DNA of 62,321 nucleotides from Planctomycetota bacterium (lineage in GTDB: Bacteria > Planctomycetota > UBA1135 > UBA2386). Position 1 is the first letter of the stretch. Every line of letters begins with the position of its first letter. Location of the stretch: contig JALORC010000048.1 in assembly GCA_025459175.1 (NCBI GenBank), positions 1 through 62,321 on the forward strand. The letters are read 5' to 3'. Positions 26,958-34,370 of this stretch are shown piece after piece. The translations under genes and the position numbers were made by a program. The notes beneath the pieces are model-generated. The model saw only the letters and a program-made list of their open reading frames with translations. It was not told the origin of the DNA and ran no database searches.

Positions 26958-28223
26958 TCACGGCCGACCGGTGATCGCGGAACGGACTCGCTCGCCGGCC
27001 GTACGACAAGGACTGACCGAGCGCTCGTAGGCGAACTCCGGATCGCGCGCCTCCTGGTCCCGCATCAGGTAGCCGACCTCGTCGTCGCACAGGCCGAGGA
27101 TCAGCAGGTTCGGCCGCTGCAGCTCGGCCCGGATCCGCTCGGCGAACGCCGGCTCGGCCTCGCCCGGCAGCGCAACCGCCTCGAACGCACCGAGCCGCAG
27201 GTAGCCGACGGTGCTGCGCGCCTCACCATCGAACAGCTCGCGCTGCAGCGCCGTGGTGAGCCGCCCGAGCCGGAACCCGGCCGAGACCAGCGGCAGGTAG
27301 ACATCGCGCCGCCGCACCTCGATCGCGTCGATCGGCAGCGGGGTCGCCGTGGCCAGGGCCCGCTCGGCCACCTCGCAGGCGGCCGCGCCGAACGCCGCCT
27401 CCCCGGTCGCGTCGCGCGGCTGCACCGCCGGTGAGATCATCGCCCCCAGCGCACCGTTCGCGAACACCGCCTGACCGTGGCCACGCGCGCGCCAGGCATC
27501 GCACAGCGGCCCGACGAAGTCGGCGCTGAGCACCGTGTTGCGCCGCGGCAGCACTTCGGGGTGACAAGCGAGATGCAGCAGCGTGCCGAGCGGCCGGCCA
27601 CCGTCGACCGCCTCGGCGTGCAGCACCACCAGACGCCGATCGAACACCCCGGCGCGGTTGGCGTTCTTGATCAGACCCGTCGTCGGCAGCAGGGCCTCGC
27701 CGGTACGGAACCGCGCCGGCGCCGCGTTGGCGGCCGCCTCGGCAACCGCGGCCGCGACCGCGGCGCGCAGCTGCACCAGGTAGTCACGATCCCGCCCGGA
27801 GGACAGGAAGTAGTACCCCCACAGGCCGATCAGGTCCGGACCGGCATGCGTGTGGCTCGCGCACACGAACACGTCGCCGTTGGCGAAGCCCGGCAGGCCG
27901 CGCTTGATCCAGTCGACGTCCTCGCGCATCACGCCGAGCAGGTCGACGCCGACGATGGCGATGCGCCGGCTGCCGGAGGCGATGACCATCGCGCGCACCT
28001 TCAGCGGCGATCCGACGGCCGTGCTGGCGCGCGCCAGATCGAAGCCGGCGAGCCAACCACCGACCGCCGGCGTGATGTCGCGCTCGGCGCTGCCGACCTG
28101 CACCGGGCCATCGACGCGGGTGGTCGCGCTCCACTGCATCAGCTGGCTCGGTCGCGCATGCTGGAACACGCCGGCGCATCCGGCGGTCACCAGCAACGAC
28201 CCGAGGGCGAACGCCCGCGCCAT
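26958..28223 (-). CDS. Neutral/alkaline ceramidase-like lipoprotein
   Basis: 421 residues with lipoprotein signal ending LLVTAGC (Cys16). The body matches the N-terminal catalytic domain of neutral ceramidases: GSAERDITPAVGGWLAG near the start, a zinc-site SHTHAGPD, and HLACHPEVLPRRN. The C-terminal domain of true ceramidases is missing, so it could act on another N-acyl lipid or amide. The start at 28223 was chosen because it places the lipobox correctly. It follows the SirB1-like gene by 16 bases on the same strand. Confidence 0.75.
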   Translation of the reverse strand: MARAFALGSLLVTAGCAGVFQHARPSQLMQWSATTRVDGPVQVGSAERDITPAVGGWLAGFDLARASTAVGSPLKVRAMVIASGSRRIAIVGVDLLGVMREDVDWIKRGLPGFANGDVFVCASHTHAGPDLIGLWGYYFLSSGRDRDYLVQLRAAVAAAVAEAAANAAPARFRTGEALLPTTGLIKNANRAGVFDRRLVVLHAEAVDGGRPLGTLLHLACHPEVLPRRNTVLSADFVGPLCDAWRARGHGQAVFANGALGAMISPAVQPRDATGEAAFGAAACEVAERALATATPLPIDAIEVRRRDVYLPLVSAGFRLGRLTTALQRELFDGEARSTVGYLRLGAFEAVALPGEAEPAFAERIRAELQRPNLLILGLCDDEVGYLMRDQEARDPEFAYERSVSPCRTAGERVRSAITGRP

Positions 28224-28239
28224 CGATCGAGCCACCACC

Positions 28240-29118
28240 TCAGCTCGTCTCGAGCAGGGCCAGGGCCCGCCCCAGCGACACCTGCGCATCGGCGACCGGC
28301 CGCTGTCCGGCCGCGCGGCGCAGCGCCCGCAGGTAGTGGATCAGCACTTCGCGATCGCTGAGATCGCGCAGCTGATCGCGCACCTGGTCATGGCCGTTGG
28401 CGCGCAGGAAGCGGGCGCAGTCGGCCTTGGTCACCGTGCGCCCGCCGTGGAACGGATCGACCAGCACCGGGCGGACGCCGTGCAGCCGGACCAGAAAATG
28501 GTCCGGCATCGCGACCCCGGCCACCGACAGTCCGGCCCAGCGCGCCACCAGCAGGTAGACCAGCGACAGCGTCACCGGCACGCCAATGCGATGCGCCAGG
28601 ACCCGATCGATCATCACGTTCTCGAGATCGGGCGTCTTGTGGTCGCCGCCGCGCAGACCGAGTCGGCCGTGCAGGCGTTCGGCGAGCATGCGCGCGCAGG
28701 TCGGCAGGCTGCGACCGGCGCAAGCGGCCCGCAGTTCGCTCGCCTCGCGGCGCAGCAGTGCGGTGAGTTCGGCCGCGTCCGGCACGAACGTGCGCACCAT
28801 CTTCGACAACAACACCGTGCCCTCGAGCAGCGGCGGCGCCGGGCTGCGGCCCGAACGCCCCAGACGCAGCGAACCGAACCGCCGCAGACACTCCTGCACC
28901 GCCATCGTGCGCAGGATCGCGCGGCACCCGGCGCGCACGCGCAGCGACTCGGCCTCCGCCCCTTCGTGCAGCGAGGCCTCGGCCAGCGCACCCCACTGCA
29001 GCAGCTGCTCGCGCGCCCGCGCGACCACGACACCGTGGTCGTCGCCGAGCAGCGCGATCGTCGATGCGAGTTGGGCCGGCGTCGGGGACGCCGGGGAGCT
29101 TCCGGACGAGTGGGTCAT
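28240..29118 (-). CDS. SirB1/transglutaminase-like family protein
   Basis: 292 residues. The C-terminal half carries the SirB1 N-terminal signature: ENVMIDRVLAHRIGVPVTL, LSVAGVAMPDHFLVR and VDPFHGGR, followed by a helical repeat-like tail. In the family this transglutaminase-like domain has lost or changed the protease cysteine; here the position preceding IGVPVTLS is also non-Cys. The function is unknown in general. The start ATG 29118 precedes a Ser/Pro-rich head. Confidence 0.75.
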   Translation of the reverse strand: MTHSSGSSPASPTPAQLASTIALLGDDHGVVVARAREQLLQWGALAEASLHEGAEAESLRVRAGCRAILRTMAVQECLRRFGSLRLGRSGRSPAPPLLEGTVLLSKMVRTFVPDAAELTALLRREASELRAACAGRSLPTCARMLAERLHGRLGLRGGDHKTPDLENVMIDRVLAHRIGVPVTLSLVYLLVARWAGLSVAGVAMPDHFLVRLHGVRPVLVDPFHGGRTVTKADCARFLRANGHDQVRDQLRDLSDREVLIHYLRALRRAAGQRPVADAQVSLGRALALLETS

Positions 29119-29296
29119 CGGTGGGCGGGCGAGGTCGCAGGCGCCACGACAGGAAGCGGCAGCATAGCGACGCACGGCCCTGTTCTCTCGCCTTTCGCGA
29201 CGGTTCCAGCCACCATGGCGACCGCGCGCGCACACCACCGACGCGAACCACCGATCCCATCGCCGCTGGCGGCGATTCCGGCGCGAGCCGATCCGC

Positions 29297-30748
29297 ATGA
29301 GCACCCGCGAGCCATTGTCGATGAGTCCCGAGGAGTTCCGCCACTTCGGCCACCGGGTCGTCGACTGGATCGCCGACTACCGCTCGCGCGCACCGGGCCT
29401 GCCGATCCAGAGCGGCATGGCCCCCGGGGATCTGCTCGCGGCTCTGCCGACGCAACCACCGGAGCAGCCGGAAGGTTTCGCCGCCGTGCTCGCCGACCTA
29501 GACCGGTTGCTGATGCCGGCGATGTCGCACTGGCAGCATCCGGGTTTCTTCGCTTGGTTCCCTTCGAACGGCGACCTCGCGTCGGTGCTCGGTGACTTCC
29601 TGAGCACCGGGCTCGGCGTGCTCGGTCTGTCCTGGCAGGCGTCGCCGGCCCTGACCGAACTCGAGCAGTGCGTCGTCGACTGGCTGCGACAGATGTGCGG
29701 CTTGCCCGACGCGTTCCGGGGCTGCATCCAGGACACCGCGTCGACGTGCACGCTGCTGGCGCTGGTCTGCGCGCGGGAACGCACGACCGGACATGGCCAG
29801 ACGCGCAGCGGCATGCAGCACGGCGGCACGCCGTTGGTCGTCTACACCAGCGCCGAGGCCCACAGCTCGGTCGAGAAGGCTGCCCTGCTGGCCGGCTTCG
29901 GCCGCGACCACGTGCGCAAGATCGGCATCGATCCGGCGCGGGCGATGGACCCCGCGGCCCTGGCGCAGGCGATGGCCGAAGATGTCCGCGCCGGCCGCCG
30001 GCCCTGTGCGATCGTCGCCAGCACCGGCACCACCAGCACGACGGCGATGGATCCTGTCGCGGCGATCGCCCCCGTCGCCGCCCACCACGGCGCCTGGCTG
30101 CACGTCGACGCAGCGATGGCCGGCAGCGCCATGCTGCTGCCCGAGTGCCGGGCGCTGTGGCACGGCATCGAGGCCGCCGACTCGTTGGTGCTGAACCCGC
30201 ACAAGTGGCTCGGCGCCGCGTTCGACTGCTCGGTGCAGTTCGTGCGCGACGAACAACACCTGGTGCAGGTGATGAGCACCAACCCGAGCTATCTGCGCAC
30301 CGCGGTCGACGGTGAGGTCAAGAACTACCGCGACTGGGGCATCGCGCTGGGGCGGCGGTTCCGGGCCCTCAAGCTGTGGAGCCTGATCCGGACCCACGGC
30401 GTGGAGCGGCTGCGCGAACGGCTTCGCCGCGATCTGGCGAATGCACGCTGGTTCGCCGACCAGGTGGCCGCCCACGCACCCTGGCGGGTGCTGGCGCCGG
30501 TCGTGCTGCAGACCGTGTGCATCCGCCACGAGCCGCCGGGGCTCGACGCCGCCGCACTCGACCGGCACACGATGGCGTGGCTCGGGCGCCTGCATCGCAC
30601 CGGACGTGCCTGGCTGACGCCGTCACAGCTCGACGGTCGTTGGATGGTGCGGGTCTCGATCGGCGCGCTGCTGACGGAACGCGAGCACCTCGAACGCCTG
30701 TGGGACGATCTGCGAGCGGCAGTCGCGAGCGACGGCACGGCCGGCTAG
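29297..30748 (+). CDS. PLP-dependent aromatic amino acid decarboxylase family protein
   Basis: 483 residues of the group II decarboxylase fold. N-terminal FRHFGHRVVDWIADY, a substrate-region HPGFFAWFPSN, the PLP-binding aspartate stretch HVDAAMAGSA, and the Schiff-base lysine Lys303 in LNPHKW are all present. The usual catalytic loop region and C-terminal small domain are intact. It is likely to decarboxylate tryptophan, tyrosine, phenylalanine or a related amino acid. Its TAG stop shares the bases CTAG with the stop of the convergent sensor kinase. Confidence 0.88.
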   Translation: MSTREPLSMSPEEFRHFGHRVVDWIADYRSRAPGLPIQSGMAPGDLLAALPTQPPEQPEGFAAVLADLDRLLMPAMSHWQHPGFFAWFPSNGDLASVLGDFLSTGLGVLGLSWQASPALTELEQCVVDWLRQMCGLPDAFRGCIQDTASTCTLLALVCARERTTGHGQTRSGMQHGGTPLVVYTSAEAHSSVEKAALLAGFGRDHVRKIGIDPARAMDPAALAQAMAEDVRAGRRPCAIVASTGTTSTTAMDPVAAIAPVAAHHGAWLHVDAAMAGSAMLLPECRALWHGIEAADSLVLNPHKWLGAAFDCSVQFVRDEQHLVQVMSTNPSYLRTAVDGEVKNYRDWGIALGRRFRALKLWSLIRTHGVERLRERLRRDLANARWFADQVAAHAPWRVLAPVVLQTVCIRHEPPGLDAAALDRHTMAWLGRLHRTGRAWLTPSQLDGRWMVRVSIGALLTEREHLERLWDDLRAAVASDGTAG

Positions 30749-32604
30749 CCGCGGCCGTCGGCCAGCGCCGGATCCTGCACCAGCGACTCGACCCCGACCG
30801 CCGGCTCGGGCGGCGCCAACGGCAGCAGCGCAGCCGGCCGATGCGTCGGCAGCAACACGCGGAAGATCGAGCCGTTGCCGAGTTCGCTGTCGACCTCGAT
30901 GCGGCCGCCGTGGCGATCGATGGTGTTCTTCGCCAACGTGAGGCCGAGCCCGGTGCCGTTGGCCTTCGCCGTCATCTGGTCGCGCCCGACCTGGCAGAAC
31001 GGTTCGAAAATCCGCTCGACATCGAGTCGCGAGATGCCGACGCCGACATCGCACACCTCGACCACGAGCTGGTCCTGCAGCGCCCGCGCCCGCAGTTCGA
31101 TCGGGCTGTTCGGCTCGCTGAACTTGGCCGCGTTGTCCAACAGCCGACACCACACCTCGGTGAGCCGCCCCGGGTCGCCGAGGATCGCGGGCAGGTCGTT
31201 CGGCACCTCGGTGCGGATGCGGGCGCCGACCGGCGCCGGCATCATCGCCACGGCATCGAGCAGGGTCGCGGTCGGATTCATGACCTCCATGGTCCAGGAA
31301 CCGGCCGAACCGATCTCGAGCACGTCGTCGACCAGGCGCGCGAGCCGCCGGGCGCCGTGCAGCGCGATGGAGGCGAACTCCTGCCGGGTGTGCACGTCGT
31401 GGTCATCGAGGTTGGAGAGGATCTCGGCGGCCCCGAGGATCTCCGTCATCGGCGTGCGCAGCTCGTGCGAGACGTTGGTGACGAACTCCGCCTTGGCCCG
31501 CGCCGCCGCGAGCGCCTGGTCGCGCGAGGCCACCAGCTCGCGTTCGGTGAGCTCGCGCCGACGGATGTTCTCCTGCAGCTGCGAAGTCATGTCGTTGAAC
31601 GCGGCCCCCAACTCGCTGAACTCGTCCCGACTCTGGATCGATACCCGGGCGGCCAGGTTGCCGTCCGCCAGTGCCCGGGTCGCATCGCGCAGCAGCACGA
31701 TCGGACCGAGCGTACGCCGCATCTGCACGAGACTGGCGAACACGACCAGCAACAGCGTGCAGACCGCGGTGAGCGCGAACCACCAGGAGAAGTCCTCCAT
31801 CCCGGTGAGCTGGCGTTTGGCCTGCACGATGAACAGGTCGACCGCGTACTGCGGCCGCAGGAACGCGCGCCAGTAGCGGGCCAGATAGGGACTGCCGTCG
31901 CTGATCCACTCCACGGTTCCCGACGACGGCTGGAGCCCGGCCGCCTGCACCAGCGGGTACGGGTCGGGCAGTTCGCGGACGGTCTGGTAGATCGGCCGCC
32001 AACAACTGTCGTAGACCGCGCAATCACTGCCGGCGGCGAACAACTCGGACTCCCAGAACCAGTCGGTGCGGATCCGGGCCCCCAGCAGCGCGCTGGTCGG
32101 CCGCGCGGCGTCGACCGCCACCAACATCAACATGGTGGACGACTCGGTGATCAGGCGCACGACCGGGCGACCATTGGCCAAGTGCTCGACCTCGAGCTTG
32201 TTGAACGGCGCGTACGGAACCGCACCGTCGCCACACAGTCCGCGCGGGCCGTCGTCGCCCACCAGCCACACGGCCGCGCATCGCTCACCGACGTGCCGCT
32301 GCAGCGCCTTCGCCGCGCCACCGTCCGGATCGTTGAGCAGCCGCGGCAGGAACTCGCGAGCCAGCGCCAGGTCCCCGGCGACCTGACTCAGGCGCGCCGC
32401 GACCCCCATGCCGGTCGTCTTGGCATGGTTGTGCAACATCGCCTGCTGCTCCGTGCGCATCTGCTCGGCGGTGCGACTGGCTGCCAACCAGGCGAACACG
32501 ACCAGCGGCAGCAGTGCACAGCCGGTGAACAGGGCGATGAACCGCCTGCCGATCCGAGAGGTCAGCACACCGGCCGCCGCCGGCTCGTGCAGGCGTTCGT
32601 TCAC
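30745..32604 (-). CDS. Membrane sensor histidine kinase
   Basis: 619 residues: a first membrane helix (about 21-43), a large periplasmic sensor region (about 45-270), and a second helix (about 274-295). A HAMP linker (about 297-348), the phosphorylated His380 in VSHELRTPM, and an HATPase_c domain with N box DNAAKF, G1 DVGVGIS and G2 GTGLGLTLAKN follow. No response regulator is next to it. The GTG start overlaps the stop of the upstream HAMP protein (GTGA), placing it third in an operon with a pseudopilin and a HAMP protein. Confidence 0.9.
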   Translation of the reverse strand: MNERLHEPAAAGVLTSRIGRRFIALFTGCALLPLVVFAWLAASRTAEQMRTEQQAMLHNHAKTTGMGVAARLSQVAGDLALAREFLPRLLNDPDGGAAKALQRHVGERCAAVWLVGDDGPRGLCGDGAVPYAPFNKLEVEHLANGRPVVRLITESSTMLMLVAVDAARPTSALLGARIRTDWFWESELFAAGSDCAVYDSCWRPIYQTVRELPDPYPLVQAAGLQPSSGTVEWISDGSPYLARYWRAFLRPQYAVDLFIVQAKRQLTGMEDFSWWFALTAVCTLLLVVFASLVQMRRTLGPIVLLRDATRALADGNLAARVSIQSRDEFSELGAAFNDMTSQLQENIRRRELTERELVASRDQALAAARAKAEFVTNVSHELRTPMTEILGAAEILSNLDDHDVHTRQEFASIALHGARRLARLVDDVLEIGSAGSWTMEVMNPTATLLDAVAMMPAPVGARIRTEVPNDLPAILGDPGRLTEVWCRLLDNAAKFSEPNSPIELRARALQDQLVVEVCDVGVGISRLDVERIFEPFCQVGRDQMTAKANGTGLGLTLAKNTIDRHGGRIEVDSELGNGSIFRVLLPTHRPAALLPLAPPEPAVGVESLVQDPALADGRG

Positions 32605-33272
32605 ACACCCCCCTCGCCGCCGACACCTGCCAATGCAGGCACGGCCTGCCCGAACTCGTCCTCACAGCGATCGTCCCCCGGATCATGCATCTCGAACCCG
32701 CCGAGGGCCGCCTCGAGCTGTCGTTCGGCCGCCACCAACGCATCCAGCTGCGCCACCTGTTGCCGCGGCAGACGCAGGATCGCCGACTGCAGCTCGTGCT
32801 GCACGGCGATCTGCGCCTGCCGAATGGCGCCGACCCGGGCCGCCACGCCGGCAGCAGCGGCATTCAGGCAACGAACCTCCTCCTTCAGGTAGTCGCCGCG
32901 CCGCGTGCGCAGCGCCGGCGGCAGCTTGCCGGCCGCCAGCAGGCGCAGGTTGCGCTTGTAGCGGACCAGCGGCCCCGCGATGCGGTGCGAGAACCTGACG
33001 GCGCCGAGCACGATGATGCCAATGCACAGGGCAGCCAACAGCCAGAACCGCTCGTGCATGTAGAGCAGCACGATCGCCTGCTCCTCGAAGTTCGGCAGGT
33101 TGGCGACGTCGCCGATGTTCCACAGCAGCGGCACGAAGATCCCGCAGCTGACGGTCACGAGCAGCAACGTGCCGTACAGCAGACCGTGCGCACACAGGCT
33201 GCCCTGGAGCTTCCAGTCGACGATCAGACGACGGCGAACGAAGCGCTTGATCATGGTGTCAGAGTGGGACAT
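32601..33272 (-). CDS. Two-helix HAMP-domain membrane protein (paralogue)
   Basis: 223 residues with membrane segments at about 28-50 and 72-92, followed directly by a HAMP-like linker (SHRIAGPLVRYKRNLRLL, then RRGDYLKEEVRCLN), a helical stretch, and an acidic Gly-rich tail. No catalytic or adaptor domain follows. It shares the HRIAGP hinge and helix spacing with the protein at 16006-16491. It lies between a pseudopilin gene (8 bases upstream) and a histidine kinase (coupled downstream), so it may be a signal-transfer subunit between them. The start at 33272 gives the fuller N-terminus; ATG 33254 is an alternative. Confidence 0.72.
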   Translation of the reverse strand: MSHSDTMIKRFVRRRLIVDWKLQGSLCAHGLLYGTLLLVTVSCGIFVPLLWNIGDVANLPNFEEQAIVLLYMHERFWLLAALCIGIIVLGAVRFSHRIAGPLVRYKRNLRLLAAGKLPPALRTRRGDYLKEEVRCLNAAAAGVAARVGAIRQAQIAVQHELQSAILRLPRQQVAQLDALVAAERQLEAALGGFEMHDPGDDRCEDEFGQAVPALAGVGGEGGV

Positions 33273-33280
33273 GGTGCATG

Positions 33281-34066
33281 TCAGTAGTCGGCCGCGACGC
33301 CGAAGAAGCCGCCGTTGTTGGCGCGGATCACGTCGTCCTTGGCAATGGCGTTGCTCAGCGACACCGACGTGCGCCCGTCCGGGCCGAGGCTGAACAGGTC
33401 GTAGTCCGTGTTGAGGGGCAGCAGGTACCGATCGCGGCGGCGGGTGTCGGCGGCGACCACGCCGACGTAGATCTGGAAGGTGCCGCTGTTGGCGATCGAG
33501 TCGACCAGCACGGTGTACTCCGAGCTGTCGAGCGGGCGCACGAGGGAGCCGACGATGTCCGCTGCCTCCAACTTGGCTGAGTTGTAGTTCGCGGACTGGT
33601 AGGCGCCGGCTCCTTGCGGCCGCCACCATGCCAACGGGCCGAGGCCGATGGTGCCGGGCAGCAGGCTCCCACCCCCCAGCCCACCATCGCCGCCGGCGCC
33701 CTTGGCCGGCCCGCGGAACGCGCTCGGATCGACGAGTCCGGCGGCCACCGCCCAGGCGAGTCCGTCACCGGTGCCGTCCTCGTAGTTCAGGTAGCAGTAG
33801 GGCACACCCCAGGGATCCTGGCGGCCGCCGAAGCCGACCTGGTAGAGCGTCAGCGGCAGCTGGCCACCATGGGAGGCCTGATACTTCGAGATCTCCTGTG
33901 AGATCGTCACCAGCTCGTGCTTGGCCTTGCCGACGCGGGCCGTGCGCAACGCCGAGACGTAGTTGGGCACGCCGATGGTCGCGATCACGGAGAGGATGGC
34001 CACGACGATCATCAGCTCCAGCAGCGTGAAGCCGCTCCCGGCCGAGCATCCCCGATAGCCATGCAT
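33281..34066 (-). CDS. GspG-like type II pseudopilin / prepilin
   Basis: 261 residues. The prepilin peptidase site is clear: Gly12|Phe13 with Glu17 (SGFTLLELMIVVAILSV). The C-terminus keeps GspG-type features (DYDLFSLGPDGRTSVS, then DDVIRANNG), but the globular domain is about 100 residues longer than a normal major pseudopilin (roughly 140), with a Gly-rich insertion near 115-150. The start codon lies in the loop of a 9-bp hairpin. It is followed by a HAMP protein and a histidine kinase in one operon; no other secretion-system gene is nearby. Confidence 0.85.
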   Translation of the reverse strand: MHGYRGCSAGSGFTLLELMIVVAILSVIATIGVPNYVSALRTARVGKAKHELVTISQEISKYQASHGGQLPLTLYQVGFGGRQDPWGVPYCYLNYEDGTGDGLAWAVAAGLVDPSAFRGPAKGAGGDGGLGGGSLLPGTIGLGPLAWWRPQGAGAYQSANYNSAKLEAADIVGSLVRPLDSSEYTVLVDSIANSGTFQIYVGVVAADTRRRDRYLLPLNTDYDLFSLGPDGRTSVSLSNAIAKDDVIRANNGGFFGVAADY

Positions 34067-34080
34067 TCCGGGGCTATCGG
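34052..34080 (-). promoter_or_regulatory. Start-codon hairpin of the pseudopilin mRNA
   Basis: Perfect 9-base inverted repeat (CCGATAGCC / GGCTATCGG) with an 11-base loop. In the minus-strand transcript the AUG at 34066 lies in the loop, and the 3' arm is formed by codons 3-5. A clear Shine-Dalgarno sequence is lacking. The structure would expose or hide the start codon depending on folding, so translational control is plausible. Confidence 0.55.
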
Positions 34081-34154
34081 AAAGGGCTGGTGCGGGGCCT
34101 GAAGGCGCGCGACCGGAAACCCGCGCTGGAGCGCTTGACGCCGCGACCGCGCCA

Positions 34155-34182
34155 GGAAAGCGCGGCGGCGACCGCGCTTTCC
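34155..34182 (-). terminator. Hairpin downstream of tRNA-Leu
   Basis: Perfect 11-bp stem (GGAAAGCGCGG / CCGCGCTTTCC) with a six-base loop, 24 bases beyond the tRNA-Leu 3' end. No long T-run follows on the minus strand. It probably ends the tRNA transcript before the pseudopilin operon. Confidence 0.6.
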
Positions 34183-34205
34183 CGGGGGGCGAATCCTCGC
34201 TGAAG

Positions 34206-34293
34206 TGGTGCCCAGGACAGGAGTTGAACCTGCAAGCCCTTTACGGGCGCTAGCACCTCAAGCTAGTGCGTCTGCCAATTCCGCCACCTGGGC
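34206..34293 (-). tRNA. tRNA-Leu (anticodon GAG)
   Basis: 88 bases with encoded CCA. The acceptor is GCCCAGG/CCTGGGC; the anticodon stem CTAGC/GCTAG has loop TTGAGGT, giving GAG for codon CTC. The long variable arm (CGCCCG...GGGCTT) marks a class II tRNA. The T stem GCAGG/CCTGT encloses TTCAACT. Confidence 0.95.
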
Positions 34294-34370
34294 GATCAGC
34301 GAGGGCCGGGGAGCCTACCGACCGTCGGCGCGATTTCAACTACCGAACCTGCCGCACCGGCCGCGCTCGA

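Noticed and set aside
33281..34066. Type II secretion gene cluster
   Set aside because: Only one pseudopilin is present; no GspD, GspE, GspF or prepilin peptidase gene is nearby.
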